This document shows, piece by piece, positions 8,954 to 17,728 of a stretch of 31,319 nucleotides of DNA (positions are counted from its first letter, which is position 1; each line of letters starts with the position of its first letter). The DNA lies in the NCBI GenBank assembly GCA_002359055.1, contig DEQC01000076.1:9440-40758 (forward strand), written 5' to 3'. A program made the translations under genes and the position numbers. This DNA is from Flavobacteriales bacterium UBA3376 (GTDB lineage: Bacteria; Bacteroidota; Bacteroidia; Flavobacteriales; Weeksellaceae). Below the pieces are notes generated by a model that was not told the DNA's origin, did no database searches, and was given only the letters and a program-made list of their open reading frames with translations.

Positions 8954-10864
8954 TCATTCGATTCTTCCTTTTTTAATTTCTTCGACTGTTTCAGGATTCA
9001 TTAAAGTGGAAGTATCGCCAAAGTTGGAATAATCTGCGGCAGCGATTTTCCTTAAAATTCTTCGCATAATTTTCCCTGATCTTGTTTTAGGCAAAGCGCT
9101 TACAAATTGAATTTTATCCAATTTCGCAATCGGCCCTATATGACTTGCAATATGATTATTGATTTCTTTTCTTACATTTTCTCTGTCTCTGGTTTCACCA
9201 GTTTCCATAAGCGTAATGTATCCATACAATGCATTTCCTTTGATATCGTGTGGATATCCAACAATTGCAGATTCAGCAACAGCTGGGTGCTCATTGATCG
9301 CATTTTCAATAGGTGCAGTACCTAAATTATGACCTGAAACTATCACCACATCATCGATTCGACCGACGATTCTATAATATCCGACTTCATCTCTCAGAGC
9401 GGCATCTCCTGAAAAATATTTTCCTCTAAATGCAGTAAAATAAGTTTCTATAAATCTTTGGTGATTTCCCCAAATTGTTCTTGCCATTCCAGGCCATGGA
9501 AATTGTATGCACAAACTTCCTTCGACATGGTGATCTTCAATTTCATTTCTTCTGTGGTCCATTAAAACTGGTTGAATCCCTGGCAAAGGCATAGTAGCAT
9601 ATGTAGGTTTTGTTGGAGTAATGAATGGTAAAGGAGAAATCAGTATTCCGCCATTTTCGGTTTGCCACCAAGTATCGACGATTGGGCTTCTTCTCTTTCC
9701 TACATTATTGTTGTACCAATGCCATGCTTCCTCGTTGATAGGTTCACCTACCGAACCTAAAACTCTCAATGAAGATAAATCTCTACTTTCTACATAGCTC
9801 AAATTCTCTTTTGCCAAAGCACGAATTGCTGTAGGTGCAGTGTACAATTGATTGACTTTATGTTTATCAATTACATCCCAAAAACGTCCAAAATCAGGAT
9901 AAGATGGAGTTCCTTCAAACAAAACGGTAGTCGCTCCATTCAACAAAGGTCCATAAACTATGTAAGAATGTCCAGTAATCCAACCGATATCAGCTGTACA
10001 CCAAAAAACATCTTCTTCTTTATAATTAAATACATTTTTGAAAGTAAAAGCTGTGTAAACCATATAACCAGCCGTGGTGTGAACCATTCCTTTCGGTGAG
10101 CCAGTTGAACCTGAAGTATATAAAATAAATAAAGGATCTTCTGCATCCATAATTTCTGCTATATTGTCACTTTTGGCTTGATCCAATAAGGGTTGCAACC
10201 AATGATCTCGGCCTTCCTTCATCTTCACTTCTGTTTTAGTTCTTTCGACTACCAAAACAGATTCAACGCTTTCACAACTTTCCAAGGCTTCATCGACAAT
10301 TGACTTCAAATCAATTGTTTTGCTACCTCTAAATCCACCATCAGAAGTGATGACTAATTTACAATCAGCATCATTGATTCTTGTTGCCAAGGAAGTCGAT
10401 GAAAATCCAGCGAATACTACGGAATGAATTGCGCCGATTCTCGCGCAGGCCAACAATGCCACTGGTAATTCTGGAATCATCGGCAAATAAATGCAAACCC
10501 TATCGCCCTTTTGAATTCCTTGTTCTTTCAACACATTGGCCATTTTACAAACCCTTTCGTACAATTCGTTATAGGTAATGTGTAAAGCTTCTTCTTTGGG
10601 ATCATTGGGTTCAAAAATAATCGCCGTTTTATCCCCTCTTTTGTTCAAATGTCTATCGATACAATTCTTAGTAATGTTCAATTTTCCATTTTCAAACCAT
10701 CTCACATCACCATTGAGCATATCGTTGTGCAACACATTGGTCCATTTCTGATACCATATAAAATTCTCATCCGCCATGTCTCCCCAAAAGCCTTCTGGGT
10801 CCTTGACAGACTTGTTGTAGGCTCGAATGTAATCCTCTAAATTTTGTATATTATAATAATTCAT
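8954..10864 (-). CDS. acs: Acetyl-CoA synthetase, AMP-forming
   Basis: The 636-residue length is close to that of other Acs enzymes. It converts acetate, ATP and CoA to acetyl-CoA via acetyl-AMP in the cytoplasm (EC 6.2.1.1). The ANL-superfamily core motifs are present: YTSGSTGSPKGMVHT (P-loop, about residues 250-264), DTWWQTENGG (A5 motif) and the C-terminal SGKIMRR with the catalytic lysine at about 598, which Pat-type acetylases modify in related enzymes. The N-terminal ACAS_N region is also present (YIRAYNKSVKDPEGFW). It appears monocistronic, with 225 bp of AT-rich DNA upstream, 89 bp to the aminotransferase-free side of the transcript end and a strong terminator downstream. Confidence 0.95.
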   Translation of the reverse strand: MNYYNIQNLEDYIRAYNKSVKDPEGFWGDMADENFIWYQKWTNVLHNDMLNGDVRWFENGKLNITKNCIDRHLNKRGDKTAIIFEPNDPKEEALHITYNELYERVCKMANVLKEQGIQKGDRVCIYLPMIPELPVALLACARIGAIHSVVFAGFSSTSLATRINDADCKLVITSDGGFRGSKTIDLKSIVDEALESCESVESVLVVERTKTEVKMKEGRDHWLQPLLDQAKSDNIAEIMDAEDPLFILYTSGSTGSPKGMVHTTAGYMVYTAFTFKNVFNYKEEDVFWCTADIGWITGHSYIVYGPLLNGATTVLFEGTPSYPDFGRFWDVIDKHKVNQLYTAPTAIRALAKENLSYVESRDLSSLRVLGSVGEPINEEAWHWYNNNVGKRRSPIVDTWWQTENGGILISPLPFITPTKPTYATMPLPGIQPVLMDHRRNEIEDHHVEGSLCIQFPWPGMARTIWGNHQRFIETYFTAFRGKYFSGDAALRDEVGYYRIVGRIDDVVIVSGHNLGTAPIENAINEHPAVAESAIVGYPHDIKGNALYGYITLMETGETRDRENVRKEINNHIASHIGPIAKLDKIQFVSALPKTRSGKIMRRILRKIAAADYSNFGDTSTLMNPETVEEIKKGRIE

Positions 10865-11089
10865 GAATTTAAAATTTGCTTAAAATTAATGAATTTCAAG
10901 CATTTAAATGCTATTAGATTCTTAATCAAATCTTAAAAAGTTTAATTTAGAGTTTTTCAAACTAGGATGAATTTATTTAAAGTAAATTTATAGGAATACA
11001 AAACCCATTCAATTATGTTCAGAATTGACGGTGTTTAAATATGTATTAAACAATTAAAAATACAGGGAATTTAACTGTTTTCTCAAAAA

Positions 11090-12280
11090 TTAATTTTGAT
11101 CTAAAACTTTTAAAATAATTTCACAACCTTCTTCAATTTCTTCTTTCGAAATAGTAATTGGAGGAGTGATTCTCAAATTCTGAACACTGTACATCAGCCA
11201 AAAAACAATCAATCCATTTTCCATGCACTTTTCAGCAACTTTCAGTGCATATTCTTCAGATTCCAATTCAGGAGCCAACATCAAACCTCGACCTGGAATT
11301 GATTTAATTTTCGGATGAACCAATAATTTCCTAAAGAGTTTTTCTTTTTCATCGATTTGAACCATCCAATCGCCTTCCAACAATTCTTCTAAAGTTGCGA
11401 GAGCTGCAGCTGCAACCACTGGATTCCCACCAAAAGTCGTTACATGACCTAAACTTGGAGAATGTGACAAACAGTCCATAATTTCTGCACTGGCTGTAAA
11501 AGCACCAATAGGCATACCACCTGCCATCCCTTTGCCCATCACCAATACATCGGGAACCATATCATAATGTTCGAAAGCAAAGAGTTTTCCTGTTCTTCCG
11601 AAACCTGGTTGAATTTCGTCTAAAATCAATAGAGCACCTACTTCTTCGCATCGTGCCTTTAATTTTTTCAAATAATCTTCTTTAGGAACTCTAAATCCCG
11701 AAGCACCTTGAATGGTTTCTACTACTACTCCTGCGGTTTTTTTAGTAATTTTCGATAAATCTTCTTCTGAATTGAATCGAATAAAGTCTATCATAGGAAG
11801 CAACGGTCGAAATGCTCGTTTCTTCTCTTCTCGTCCTGCCAAACTCAAAGAACCTTGAGTGTTGCCGTGGTAAGCATCCGTACAAGCGATGATCTCTTCG
11901 CGACCCGTAAAACGTTTGGCCAATTTCATAGAAGCTTCAATGGCTTCAGTTCCTGAATTTACCAAATAGGTTGTATCCAATGGATCTGGTAAAACTTCAG
12001 CCAATCTTTTACAAAGTTCAACAGGTTTTTCTTGTGCATATTCACCATAAACCATCACATGCAAATGACGTTCAGCTTGTTCTTTGATAGCATCGATTAT
12101 TCTTGGAAAAGAATGCCCCAAGGTATTGGCTGAAACTCCAGCAGCAAAATCCAAATATGCACGTTTGTCCTTTCCGTAGATGTATGAACCTTTTGCATAA
12201 TCTACTTCAAATCCAGAAGCAAAACGAGAAGTTTTGGCTTGGTATTTAAAAAAATCTTTCTTTAAGTTTTTTGTGTTCAT
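11090..12280 (-). CDS. Class III PLP-dependent aminotransferase (acetylornithine/ornithine aminotransferase-like)
   Basis: The 396-residue protein is a fold-type I aminotransferase. NSGTEAIEASMKLAKRFTG (about 108-126) forms the phosphate-binding region, DAYHGNTQGSLS (135-146) holds the ring-stacking aromatic, and LILDEIQPGFGRTG (218-231) carries the conserved D221. The Schiff-base lysine is K250 in GKGMAGGMPIGA. Substrates of this class usually carry an omega-amino group (acetylornithine, ornithine, GABA), but no arginine-biosynthesis genes lie nearby, so the substrate is open. Its start directly follows the stop of the lipoprotein gene (0 bp gap), so the two are probably co-transcribed. Confidence 0.85.
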   Translation of the reverse strand: MNTKNLKKDFFKYQAKTSRFASGFEVDYAKGSYIYGKDKRAYLDFAAGVSANTLGHSFPRIIDAIKEQAERHLHVMVYGEYAQEKPVELCKRLAEVLPDPLDTTYLVNSGTEAIEASMKLAKRFTGREEIIACTDAYHGNTQGSLSLAGREEKKRAFRPLLPMIDFIRFNSEEDLSKITKKTAGVVVETIQGASGFRVPKEDYLKKLKARCEEVGALLILDEIQPGFGRTGKLFAFEHYDMVPDVLVMGKGMAGGMPIGAFTASAEIMDCLSHSPSLGHVTTFGGNPVVAAAALATLEELLEGDWMVQIDEKEKLFRKLLVHPKIKSIPGRGLMLAPELESEEYALKVAEKCMENGLIVFWLMYSVQNLRITPPITISKEEIEEGCEIILKVLDQN

Positions 12281-12934
12281 TTATAAAAGTAATAATAATG
12301 CAGTTGCACCTACAGCTATATAAGAACCAATGGTGATCATATCTGAAATCGGTTTAGAAAATCTTCTTTCTAAAACTTCTTCCTGATCGATTTGATTTTC
12401 GTGAAATTTAAGAACTCTTTCAGGTTTTCTGATGACATGAGAAATTAGAGTATCGCCCTCCCATTTGTCCACTTGAACTTTGTATCGTTTTTCTTCGACC
12501 GTGAGTTTATAATGTCTATTGGGTTTTAGCATTTCTTTCAAAGTAAGTTCATCAGAACCTTCCAATTCTATTTTTCTTGCCTTTTCTTTTTCAGCTTCCT
12601 CTGCTTCGAGTTCCTCTTGTTTCTTACTTGCCGTTTGTATCGTTCCTACATGACCACTACGCTTCAACTCATCGTCGATTCTCTTATTTTCTTCTATCTT
12701 TTTTCTTTCTTCAATGGCATTTTCTTTGTCAGGATCAACTGCATCGCGTCTAATGGTTCCGATTGAAGCTTCTGTAGCAGATTGCGCACCTCTTATACTA
12801 CCCGGACTGGCTAAACCACCACGTCTTGAGGAAGTATTTTCTACAACTTCTTCCTCACCCGTATAAGGTCTATAAACATAACAACTGCTCAATATAAAAA
12901 TAAGGGTTAATAGTAGTGGTTTTAAGTTTTTCAT
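12281..12934 (-). CDS. Charged lipoprotein of unknown function
   Basis: The 217-residue protein has a lipoprotein signal (MKNLKPLLLTLIFILSSC, acylated Cys at about 18). A very polar middle is dominated by E, K and R (about residues 60-135) and may form a helix or be disordered. Near the C-terminus an apparent hydrophobic tail (SYIAVGATALLLLL) could be a membrane segment. I do not recognise the family. It lies between the OstA-like gene (85 bp upstream) and the aminotransferase (immediately downstream) on the same strand, so an envelope role is plausible but unproven. The lipobox plus C-terminal hydrophobic tail is an unusual combination. Confidence 0.65.
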   Translation of the reverse strand: MKNLKPLLLTLIFILSSCYVYRPYTGEEEVVENTSSRRGGLASPGSIRGAQSATEASIGTIRRDAVDPDKENAIEERKKIEENKRIDDELKRSGHVGTIQTASKKQEELEAEEAEKEKARKIELEGSDELTLKEMLKPNRHYKLTVEEKRYKVQVDKWEGDTLISHVIRKPERVLKFHENQIDQEEVLERRFSKPISDMITIGSYIAVGATALLLLL

Positions 12935-13019
12935 TTTTTTAAATCTATTTTTTATTGAAAAATTCTAAGTGATAAAATTACTAATCTATAATGGATTAAC
13001 ATTAGTTTTCTTCTACTTC

Positions 13020-14777
13020 TTAATCGGAATTCACCCATTCATCCAAGTCAACAATTTCAGCTGTTTCAGTTTCATCAGTGTTAAATGATTCTTCTACGAA
13101 ATCTGTTGGATGAACAAAAATATCTTGCCATCGCCGCATTCGTTCATCGCCCCGCCATTTGAAATTATTCAGAAAAAGCATTTCATCAGGAATTTTCGAC
13201 TCTGGATACAATCTCGAATTGGCTTGAATCAAACACGCCAAAACATCCACATCACTTTTGGTAATTTCAACTTCTATGATTCCACAATCAGAAAGATTGA
13301 TTCCAATTCTATCTTTTTCTCCGGATTCTTTATCCTCTTCATCCACAAATGTAATCGACTGTGCATTTTCATTGACTTCAATAAATCTCAACTCATTGTT
13401 GACAAAATATCCTGTCATATGATTACCTTTGACTTGATTGAAATCTTTTGGGTTCAAAGAATCAACTTTCGAAATCGCAAATGCATTATAGAACACTCTC
13501 ACCGAATCCATCACTTCTTTGATTGGATCATTGTAAGCATAAATAGTGTCGCCAGTGATTTGTTGTTCTCCAGACCACATGATCGGATCTCTTATAAATT
13601 TCATCAAACCTATAGTTTCATTATAAAAAATAGAATCCGATTTTCCTTGATTTTCAAACTTATAGAATCTCGCGTTATAATATGCTTTAATAATTCTTGT
13701 CGAATCCGCTCTTTGTACAGCCATGATGGTATCAGCTGCAAAGTAAAGTGAATCGGTAGAAAATGCTTTGACTGCATAAGCATTTCCAGTTACAAAAGCC
13801 GAATCCAAATCTCTGTGAACTTCACCATAATCACCTTTAATAAATCTTTCTTCCTCAGGATCATTGATCAAAACATTGCCCTTTGCCCAACCAAAACCAG
13901 TTTGTTCGTTAAAGTACATTTCATCGCCCCAAAGTTCTTTTCCATCTCTATAAATGGTTGATCTTTTCTTCAAAAAAGCTTCACCAGTTCGTTTGTTGTA
14001 AGTTCCTCCACCTTCGGGCATTCTGATATAATTTCGTGGATTGTTTCGATCGGTCACTGTACTATTTCCAATAAATATAGTTTCATCGGTGGCTTGATTC
14101 ATGATCATTTTTTCCGAATCAATTCTAACATCTTCGGTGGTAATTACAGTCTTCTGATCAAAGGTCACTTCTTGACTATTTGCGTTATAAACCAAAACTT
14201 GTGTATGTGTCACACTTCCATCTTGACCTCTAATAATCGCTCCTTCATTGGTACTTATGATTCCAGTTTTTCTGTCATAAGTCATATAAGGGGTTTCTAT
14301 GGTTTGGCTCGGATCGATGATTACAACATTGCCTGAGGCAATTGCAAAATCAGTCATTCGATTGTATTCAACAAAGTCAGCAAACAATTCTGATTTTGTA
14401 TCTTTTAGATGAACATTGTCGAAAGCTCTAATCACTCGTGAGTTACCCGAATACTCCAAACTATCCGATCGCATATTCATGGTATCATTTACTACTCGAA
14501 CATTGGACCAAGCGCGAAAATAATTTTCGGATTGATAATAAACTGCACTATCGCTATAAAGTCTCGTACCTTCATGTTCGAAACCCACTTTCCCATGAGC
14601 AAAAGGATTGCCATCAAAAAGTGTTGGATCGACTTTCATCACATCTGAATGAAGATGTTTAATTTTCTTAATAGAATCTTTAGGTGTAGGTTTTTGTTGT
14701 CCTAAACCAAAGACAGCTATCAGAAGAAAAAAGAAAATCGAATATTTTCTAATAAAATGATTAATTTCTCTTGCCAT
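13020..14777 (-). CDS. OstA-like protein (LptA/LptD N-terminal-like beta-jellyroll), probable LPS-transport factor
   Basis: From the ATG at 14777 the protein has 585 residues: MAREINHFIRK, a hydrophobic export segment (YSIFFFLLIAVFGLG), then a long series of short beta-repeats. Those such as LYSDSAVYYQSENYFRAWSN, MRSDSLEYSGNSRVIRAFDN and LFADFVEYNRMTDFAIASGN are the OstA/LptA-type repeat. In other bacteria this fold binds lipid A during lipopolysaccharide transport across the periplasm. It lacks the large C-terminal barrel of LptD. An upstream ATG at 14801 would lengthen it by 8 residues; I prefer 14777 because the resulting N-terminus is a better export signal. Either start overlaps the end of the Fur-family gene (17 bp for 14777), so the two are co-transcribed. 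Confidence 0.75.
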   Translation of the reverse strand: MAREINHFIRKYSIFFFLLIAVFGLGQQKPTPKDSIKKIKHLHSDVMKVDPTLFDGNPFAHGKVGFEHEGTRLYSDSAVYYQSENYFRAWSNVRVVNDTMNMRSDSLEYSGNSRVIRAFDNVHLKDTKSELFADFVEYNRMTDFAIASGNVVIIDPSQTIETPYMTYDRKTGIISTNEGAIIRGQDGSVTHTQVLVYNANSQEVTFDQKTVITTEDVRIDSEKMIMNQATDETIFIGNSTVTDRNNPRNYIRMPEGGGTYNKRTGEAFLKKRSTIYRDGKELWGDEMYFNEQTGFGWAKGNVLINDPEEERFIKGDYGEVHRDLDSAFVTGNAYAVKAFSTDSLYFAADTIMAVQRADSTRIIKAYYNARFYKFENQGKSDSIFYNETIGLMKFIRDPIMWSGEQQITGDTIYAYNDPIKEVMDSVRVFYNAFAISKVDSLNPKDFNQVKGNHMTGYFVNNELRFIEVNENAQSITFVDEEDKESGEKDRIGINLSDCGIIEVEITKSDVDVLACLIQANSRLYPESKIPDEMLFLNNFKWRGDERMRRWQDIFVHPTDFVEESFNTDETETAEIVDLDEWVNSD

Positions 14778-15213
14778 AGAAATATAGTGAATGGCTTTCA
14801 ACTTTTATATCGAAAATTTCTTCTATAGTAGCTTTGATTGATTGAATTCTCGGATCACAAAATTCAATTACCTCACCTGTATCTGACAAGATGATATGAT
14901 CATGTTGTTTGTCGAAATATGATTTTTCATAATGCGCTTGTTGCTCGCCGAATTGATGACGACGCACCAATTTAGCTTCCATCAACAATTCAATCGTATT
15001 GTACAAAGTAGCTCTACTCACCCTGTACTTTTTATCTTTCATCATGATGTACAAACGATCGATGTCAAAATGCTCGTCTGTCGAATATATTTCTTCTAAA
15101 ATCGCATACCTTTCAGGTGTTTTACGATGTCCTTTCTCTTCTAAAAAGTTTGTAAATACTTGTTTTACAATCTCATAATTCTTTAGTCTAACTTCTTCTT
15201 TATCCATCACCAA
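14761..15213 (-). CDS. Fur-family metalloregulator
   Basis: This 150-residue protein has a winged-helix domain (about 12-85, with GHRKTPERYAILEEIY and the recognition helix YRVSRATLYNTIELL) and a dimerisation domain with metal ligands (H86, H94 and KQHDHI, H104/H106). There is one cysteine only (C119), so the structural CxxC zinc sites of classical Fur, Zur and PerR are absent. Its metal or signal (iron, zinc, manganese or peroxide) therefore cannot be assigned. The ORF begins ATG-GTG-ATG; the second ATG (15207) is an alternative start. It heads a transcript that continues into the OstA-like gene. A 21-bp perfect palindrome 19 bp before the ATG suggests autoregulation. Confidence 0.88.
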   Translation of the reverse strand: MVMDKEEVRLKNYEIVKQVFTNFLEEKGHRKTPERYAILEEIYSTDEHFDIDRLYIMMKDKKYRVSRATLYNTIELLMEAKLVRRHQFGEQQAHYEKSYFDKQHDHIILSDTGEVIEFCDPRIQSIKATIEEIFDIKVESHSLYFYGKRN

Positions 15214-15231
15214 AACTTTGTGTAAATATAG

Positions 15232-15252
15232 TTCTAAATTTGAAATTTAGAA
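15232..15252. promoter_or_regulatory. Putative Fur-family operator (21-bp perfect palindrome)
   Basis: A 10-1-10 perfect inverted repeat has the core TCTAAATTTGAAATTTAGA (15233-15251), in the size and AT-rich style of Fur/PerR boxes. It lies between the Fur-family gene (minus) and the M3 peptidase gene (plus). The same half-site, TCTAAATTT, recurs at 15371-15379 just before the peptidase start, but its second arm is imperfect. Confidence 0.6.
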
Positions 15253-15358
15253 AATTCATATCATTTCTATTGAACTTCTTATTTTAAAGTTTCAATTAAT
15301 TCAGAAATATATACAAATCATAGCAATTCACACTTTTAAATTAACCAATTTAAATTCC

Positions 15359-15366
15359 TAATTTTG
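15359..15366 (+). promoter_or_regulatory. -7 promoter element of the M3 peptidase gene
   Basis: TAATTTTG matches the Bacteroidota -7 consensus TAnnTTTG and lies 19 bp before the ATG at 15386, implying a very short leader. No clear -33 element is visible. Confidence 0.45.
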
Positions 15367-15385
15367 TAAATCTAAATTTAATTTT

Positions 15386-17413
15386 ATGAAAAACCCACTT
15401 TTAGAGCAATTCAACACACCTTTTGAAAGCATTCCTTTCTCGAAAATAAAAAGCGAAGATTATAAACCCGCTTTTGAAGAAGCTGTGAAAATGGCTCGTA
15501 AAGAAATTCAAGATATAATTGAAAACAAAGAAAAGCCAAGTTTTGAAAACACGATTGAAGCCATGGAATTGTCCGGCGAAATTTTGAATCAAACGTCTCA
15601 CGCTTTCTTCAATTTATTACATGCCGAAACCAATGAAATTTTACAGGAAACGGCTCAATACATCTCACCTATTTTATCTGAATTTTCGAATGATATCAGA
15701 CTCAATCCTCTTTTGTTCGACAAAATAAAAAAGGTTTTTGAAGAAAGAAAGGATATCGATTTGACGACTGAGCAAAATCGTTTGTTAGAAAAAACTTATT
15801 TGTCCTTTGCTCGCAACGGAGCGAATTTACCCGATGATAAAAAAGAAAAACTTCGTAGCATCGATATGAAATTATCGAAATTGAGTTTAGACTTTGGCAA
15901 CAATGTACTTGCGGAAACCAATGATTATGTTTTGCATTTGACCGATGAAAATGATTTGAAAGGACTTCCGGATTATGTCATCGAACAAGCTAAAAAAGAA
16001 GCCGAATCGAGAGATAAAGATGGATGGATAATCACTCTACAAGCGCCTTCTTATGTGCCTTTTATGACTTATGCTGACAATAGAGAATTGAGAAAAGAGT
16101 TGAGCATCGCTTATGGAAAACGTTCGTTTCAAGACAATGAATTCAACAATGAAGAAATTGTAAAAGAAATAGTTAAACTTCGATTGGAAAGAGCCAATTT
16201 GTTGGGTTATAAAACACATGCCGATTTTGTTTTGGAAGAAAGCATGGCGAAATCACCTGAAATTGTCAATGAATTCTTGGATGATTTGCTCAAAAAATCT
16301 AAAAGTTTTGGTGTAAAAGAAGTCGAAGAATTAAAAGCTTTTGCAAAAGAATGGGATGGAATTGAAGATTTTCAAAGATGGGATCATTCTTATTATGCAG
16401 AAAAATTAAAAAAGGAAAAATTTAATTTTTCTGAAGAAGAATTAAAACCATATTTTTCTTTGGACAATGTCATAAAAGGAGTGTTTACTATTTCAAACAA
16501 GTTGTTTGGATTGACTTTTACGGAAATAAGCAATGTTGACAAATACCACGAAGATGTAAAAGTCTATGAAGTTTTGGATGATAAAAATGAACATTTAGCA
16601 CTTTTATACGCAGACTTTTTTCCAAGAGCAGGCAAAAAAGCGGGTGCATGGATGACGAGCTTTAGAGGTCAATCCAAGCTGCATGGAAAACTAAAAAGAC
16701 CACATATATCGATTGTTTGCAACTTTACAAAATCGACGGACAGTAAACCCTCATTGCTGACTTTTAACGAAGTTACTACATTGTTTCATGAATTTGGTCA
16801 TGCTTTGCACGGAATATTGGCAAACACTGTTTATCAAAGCCTTTCAGGAACGAATGTTTATCGCGATTTTGTAGAATTACCTTCTCAATTCATGGAAAAC
16901 TTTTGTTTCGAAAGAGAAGCTTTAGAATTGTTTGCTAAACATTATGAAACGGGAGAAATAATTCCTCAAGAATTGATCGATAAAGTAAGGAAAGCATCGA
17001 ATTATATGGAAGCTTATCAAACCGTTCGTCAATTGAGTTTCGGAATTTTGGATATGGCTTATCATTCTCAAACGGATTTGGAGGTTAATGATGTCAGTCA
17101 ATTTGAGAACAAAGCTTTCGAGCCGACTGATCTCTATCCGATCACTGAAGGAACCAATATGAGTGTGAGTTTTTCTCATATTTTCAATGGAGGATATTCT
17201 TCTGGCTATTATTCTTACAAATGGTCTGAAGTTTTGGACGCAGATGCATTTGATTATTTCAAGGAAAATGGAATTTTCAATGCGGAAATAGCGAAAAAAT
17301 TCAAAACACTACTCGAAAAAGGAGGAAGTGTGGATCCGATGAAATTGTACAAAGAATTTAGAGGAAAAGAGCCGAACAGTCAAGCTTTGTTGAAACGAGC
17401 GGGTTTGATTTAA
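15386..17413 (+). CDS. dcp: M3-family zinc oligopeptidase (dipeptidyl carboxypeptidase/oligopeptidase A type)
   Basis: The 675-residue protein has the length of Dcp and OpdA (about 680). The gluzincin active site is complete: HEFGH at 468-472 and the third ligand E497 in DFVELPSQFMENF. The substrate-loop and C-terminal motifs (EGTNMSVSFSHIF, YSSGYYSYKWSEVLDADAF) are also present. The HALHGILA...SLSGTNVYRDFVE region looks more like Dcp, while VELPSQFMENF is nearer to OpdA, so the exact specificity is uncertain. There is no signal peptide, so it should act in the cytoplasm on short peptides. It is divergent from the Fur-family gene and followed by a stem-loop. Confidence 0.9.
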   Translation: MKNPLLEQFNTPFESIPFSKIKSEDYKPAFEEAVKMARKEIQDIIENKEKPSFENTIEAMELSGEILNQTSHAFFNLLHAETNEILQETAQYISPILSEFSNDIRLNPLLFDKIKKVFEERKDIDLTTEQNRLLEKTYLSFARNGANLPDDKKEKLRSIDMKLSKLSLDFGNNVLAETNDYVLHLTDENDLKGLPDYVIEQAKKEAESRDKDGWIITLQAPSYVPFMTYADNRELRKELSIAYGKRSFQDNEFNNEEIVKEIVKLRLERANLLGYKTHADFVLEESMAKSPEIVNEFLDDLLKKSKSFGVKEVEELKAFAKEWDGIEDFQRWDHSYYAEKLKKEKFNFSEEELKPYFSLDNVIKGVFTISNKLFGLTFTEISNVDKYHEDVKVYEVLDDKNEHLALLYADFFPRAGKKAGAWMTSFRGQSKLHGKLKRPHISIVCNFTKSTDSKPSLLTFNEVTTLFHEFGHALHGILANTVYQSLSGTNVYRDFVELPSQFMENFCFEREALELFAKHYETGEIIPQELIDKVRKASNYMEAYQTVRQLSFGILDMAYHSQTDLEVNDVSQFENKAFEPTDLYPITEGTNMSVSFSHIFNGGYSSGYYSYKWSEVLDADAFDYFKENGIFNAEIAKKFKTLLEKGGSVDPMKLYKEFRGKEPNSQALLKRAGLI

Positions 17414-17426
17414 TTTTTTTAAATAA

Positions 17427-17458
17427 AACTGTCGCTTTAATTCTTTAAAGCGACAGTT
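17427..17458 (+). terminator. Stem-loop terminator after the M3 peptidase gene
   Basis: A 14-bp perfect stem (17427-17440 with 17445-17458, arms starting AACTGTCGCTTT and ending AAAGCGACAGTT) has a TTCT loop, 14 bp after the stop. No long T-run follows, so it may act as an RNA 3' end stabiliser as much as a terminator. Confidence 0.65.
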
Positions 17459-17728
17459 AATTGATTAATAATGTTAACTGAAATAAGTTTAAGGTATTTT
17501 GTTTGATTAACTTCAATTCATCAAACTTCATCTCCCAAACAATTCAGAGTCCTTAAAAATCAATTTCTTATCTTTAAATTCAATCAGCTCAATTGATTTT
17601 CTACCCTTGGGTACAATTTACGACAAATTTGTCATAAAAAATAATTATATTACCTTAAAATATAGACAATTAAGTTCAAAATCATATTTTTGATTTATTT
17701 TTAAAAATTATCTCAATTAACACCCAAA
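17459..17728 (+). promoter_or_regulatory. Intergenic region with promoter of the serine-hydrolase gene
   Basis: No gene is visible here. A consensus -7 element TATTTTTG lies at 17685-17692, 36 bp before the ATG at 17729. Further upstream is a 12-bp perfect palindrome GACAAATTTGTC (17622-17633), which could be a regulator site. The rest is AT-rich sequence without recognisable structure. Confidence 0.4.

Noticed and set aside
13110..13751. 213-residue plus-strand frame opposite the OstA-like gene
   Set aside because: It lies in antisense to a well-supported gene, and its residue composition (many H, R, F, I, S) is typical of a shadow frame.
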